Assembly (NCBI RefSeq): GCF_030463565.1
Contig: NC_134643.1
Location: 174,078,491 to 174,142,490, forward strand
Source of the DNA: Pelecanus crispus
Lineage: Eukaryota > Chordata > Aves > Pelecaniformes > Pelecanidae
DNA: 64,000 bases
Direction of reading: 5' to 3'
Position numbers and translations under genes: made by a program. This document shows positions 63,314 through 64,000 of this stretch, piece after piece (position 1 is the first letter of the stretch; the number at the start of each line of letters is the position of its first letter). The notes below the pieces were generated by a model that did no database searches, was not told the origin of the DNA, and saw only the letters and a program-made list of their open reading frames with translations.

Positions 63314-64000
63314 GCTTTATTTTCATTAAAAAATAATCCATCCACCAAACCAGGAAACATGAAATTATTACTCTGAACCTGTCACTTGCACCAGACGGCA
63401 AAGGACACAGCAAATGTATTCGGTGTGACCAGGAAGATGATCTCCTCAGCCTGGTGGCAGAGCTGAAGGAGGAGCTGGAAAGGCTGAGGAGCATCAGGGA
63501 GTGCGAGAGGGAGATAGACTGGTGGAGCCACACCCGACCATCCCTGGGGCCAGGGCAGCAGGCAGAGGCCCCACAAGGAGCAGAGGATCCCCTGCCCTCT
63601 TGCCGGCAAGCAGAAGGAGGGGATCCAAGAGATGGGGGGGAATGGAAACAGGTCCCTGCCCGGGGCGGCAGGCAAATCCCCTCCCAGCCTCCCTCACCTC
63701 CCCAGCTGCCCCTACACAACAGGTACGGGGCTCTGGGAGTTGAGGGCCAGGCAAGCGGGGAGGGAGGTGAAGGCGAAGGTCCAGCCAGGGGGTTGCCGAG
63801 GGTCAGTCAGTCACCCCCACGGATTACGATTGCCCCTGTTAAAGAAAAAAAGGAGGGTAATTGTGGTGGGCGATTCCCTCCTGCGGGGAACTGAGGGCCC
63901 AATCTGCCGCCCGGACCCATCCCACAGGGAAGTCTGCTGCCTCCCTGGGGCCCAGGTTAGGGACATTACTAAGAAACTCCCTGATCTGTTAAGGCCCTCC
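63314..64000 (+). pseudogene. CR1 ORF1 (zinc-knuckle, coiled coil, esterase), frameshifted, cut by window edge
   Basis: CR1 ORF1 encodes an RNA-binding and esterase-like protein that accompanies the LINE RNA. Reading from 63337 gives an open frame. It contains a C-x-x-C pair (KCIRCDQ at 63412-63432), a coiled-coil stretch (LVAELKEELERLRSIRE, from 63451), then a long Pro/Gly/Glu-rich linker to about 63850. In the run of seven A near 63845-63851 the frame moves by one base. The next frame reads RRVIVVGDSLLRGTEG, the GDS(L) block I of an SGNH-type esterase, and remains open to the window end (50 codons). One A missing from the run would explain the shift, so it may be real decay or an assembly error in a homopolymer. 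The GC content is far above that of its surroundings. ORF2 would be expected to the right of the window. Confidence 0.88.

Noticed and set aside
63300..63754. Minus-strand frames of 86-139 codons near the right edge
   Set aside because: They are antisense to CR1 ORF1, which has the zinc-knuckle, coiled coil and GDS motif on plus.
1..64000. CRISPR arrays, operons, phage or other prokaryotic systems
   Set aside because: No regularly spaced repeats, dense coding or ribosome-binding sites. The window is vertebrate nuclear DNA.

Overview
This looks like a window of avian nuclear genome, probably from a perching bird (passerine). The base composition is AT-rich and vertebrate-like. Almost all recognisable interspersed repeats are CR1 LINE fragments ending in the bird-typical ATTCTATG-type tail, together with avian-style solo LTRs. 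One short element (33733-33875) joins a tRNA-Ile-derived head to a CR1 tail, an arrangement I know from passerine genomes (TguSINE1-like). No bacterial, plasmid or organelle features are present.

I can support one protein-coding gene: SLITRK6, plus strand, an intact 839-residue leucine-rich-repeat transmembrane neuronal receptor encoded in a single coding exon (21841-24360). A non-coding 5' exon probably ends at the consensus donor at 18483/18484. A 3.3 kb intron then leads to the acceptor at 21825/21826, 15 bases before the ATG. The 3' UTR most likely ends just after the polyadenylation signal at 25492. The rest of the window (about 18 kb upstream and 38 kb downstream) has no other gene I can recognise, which fits the gene-desert setting of SLITRK genes.

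Layout. 1-7.4 kb: degraded CR1 pieces, including a 1.3 kb CR1 with a long reverse-transcriptase reading frame (6093-7396). 10.8-11.35 kb: a solo LTR. 13.49-13.62 kb: 27 perfect GAGGA repeats. 17.8-25.5 kb: SLITRK6. 31.8-33.9 kb: two CR1 fragments and the tRNA-Ile/CR1 SINE. 37.3-38.1 kb: a head-to-tail CR1 composite. 41.3-43.0 kb: a solo LTR nested in an ancient CR1. 45.3-46.5 kb: a GC-rich, LTR-like repeat. 48.9-49.7 kb: a recent 172-bp direct duplication. 51.8-52.1 kb: an old CR1. 62.3-64.0 kb: two CR1 fragments back to back, followed directly by the 5' part (ORF1, with esterase motif) of another CR1 that runs off the right edge.

The most unusual signal is that two separate loci (37.9 kb and 63.3 kb) share the same junction between a CR1 3' tail and the start of CR1 ORF1. 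This suggests that a tandem CR1 dimer, or a CR1 whose 5' leader contains a captured CR1 tail, has been copied. I found no new defence, toxin or enzymatic system. The interest here lies in retroelement structure around an ordinary gene.
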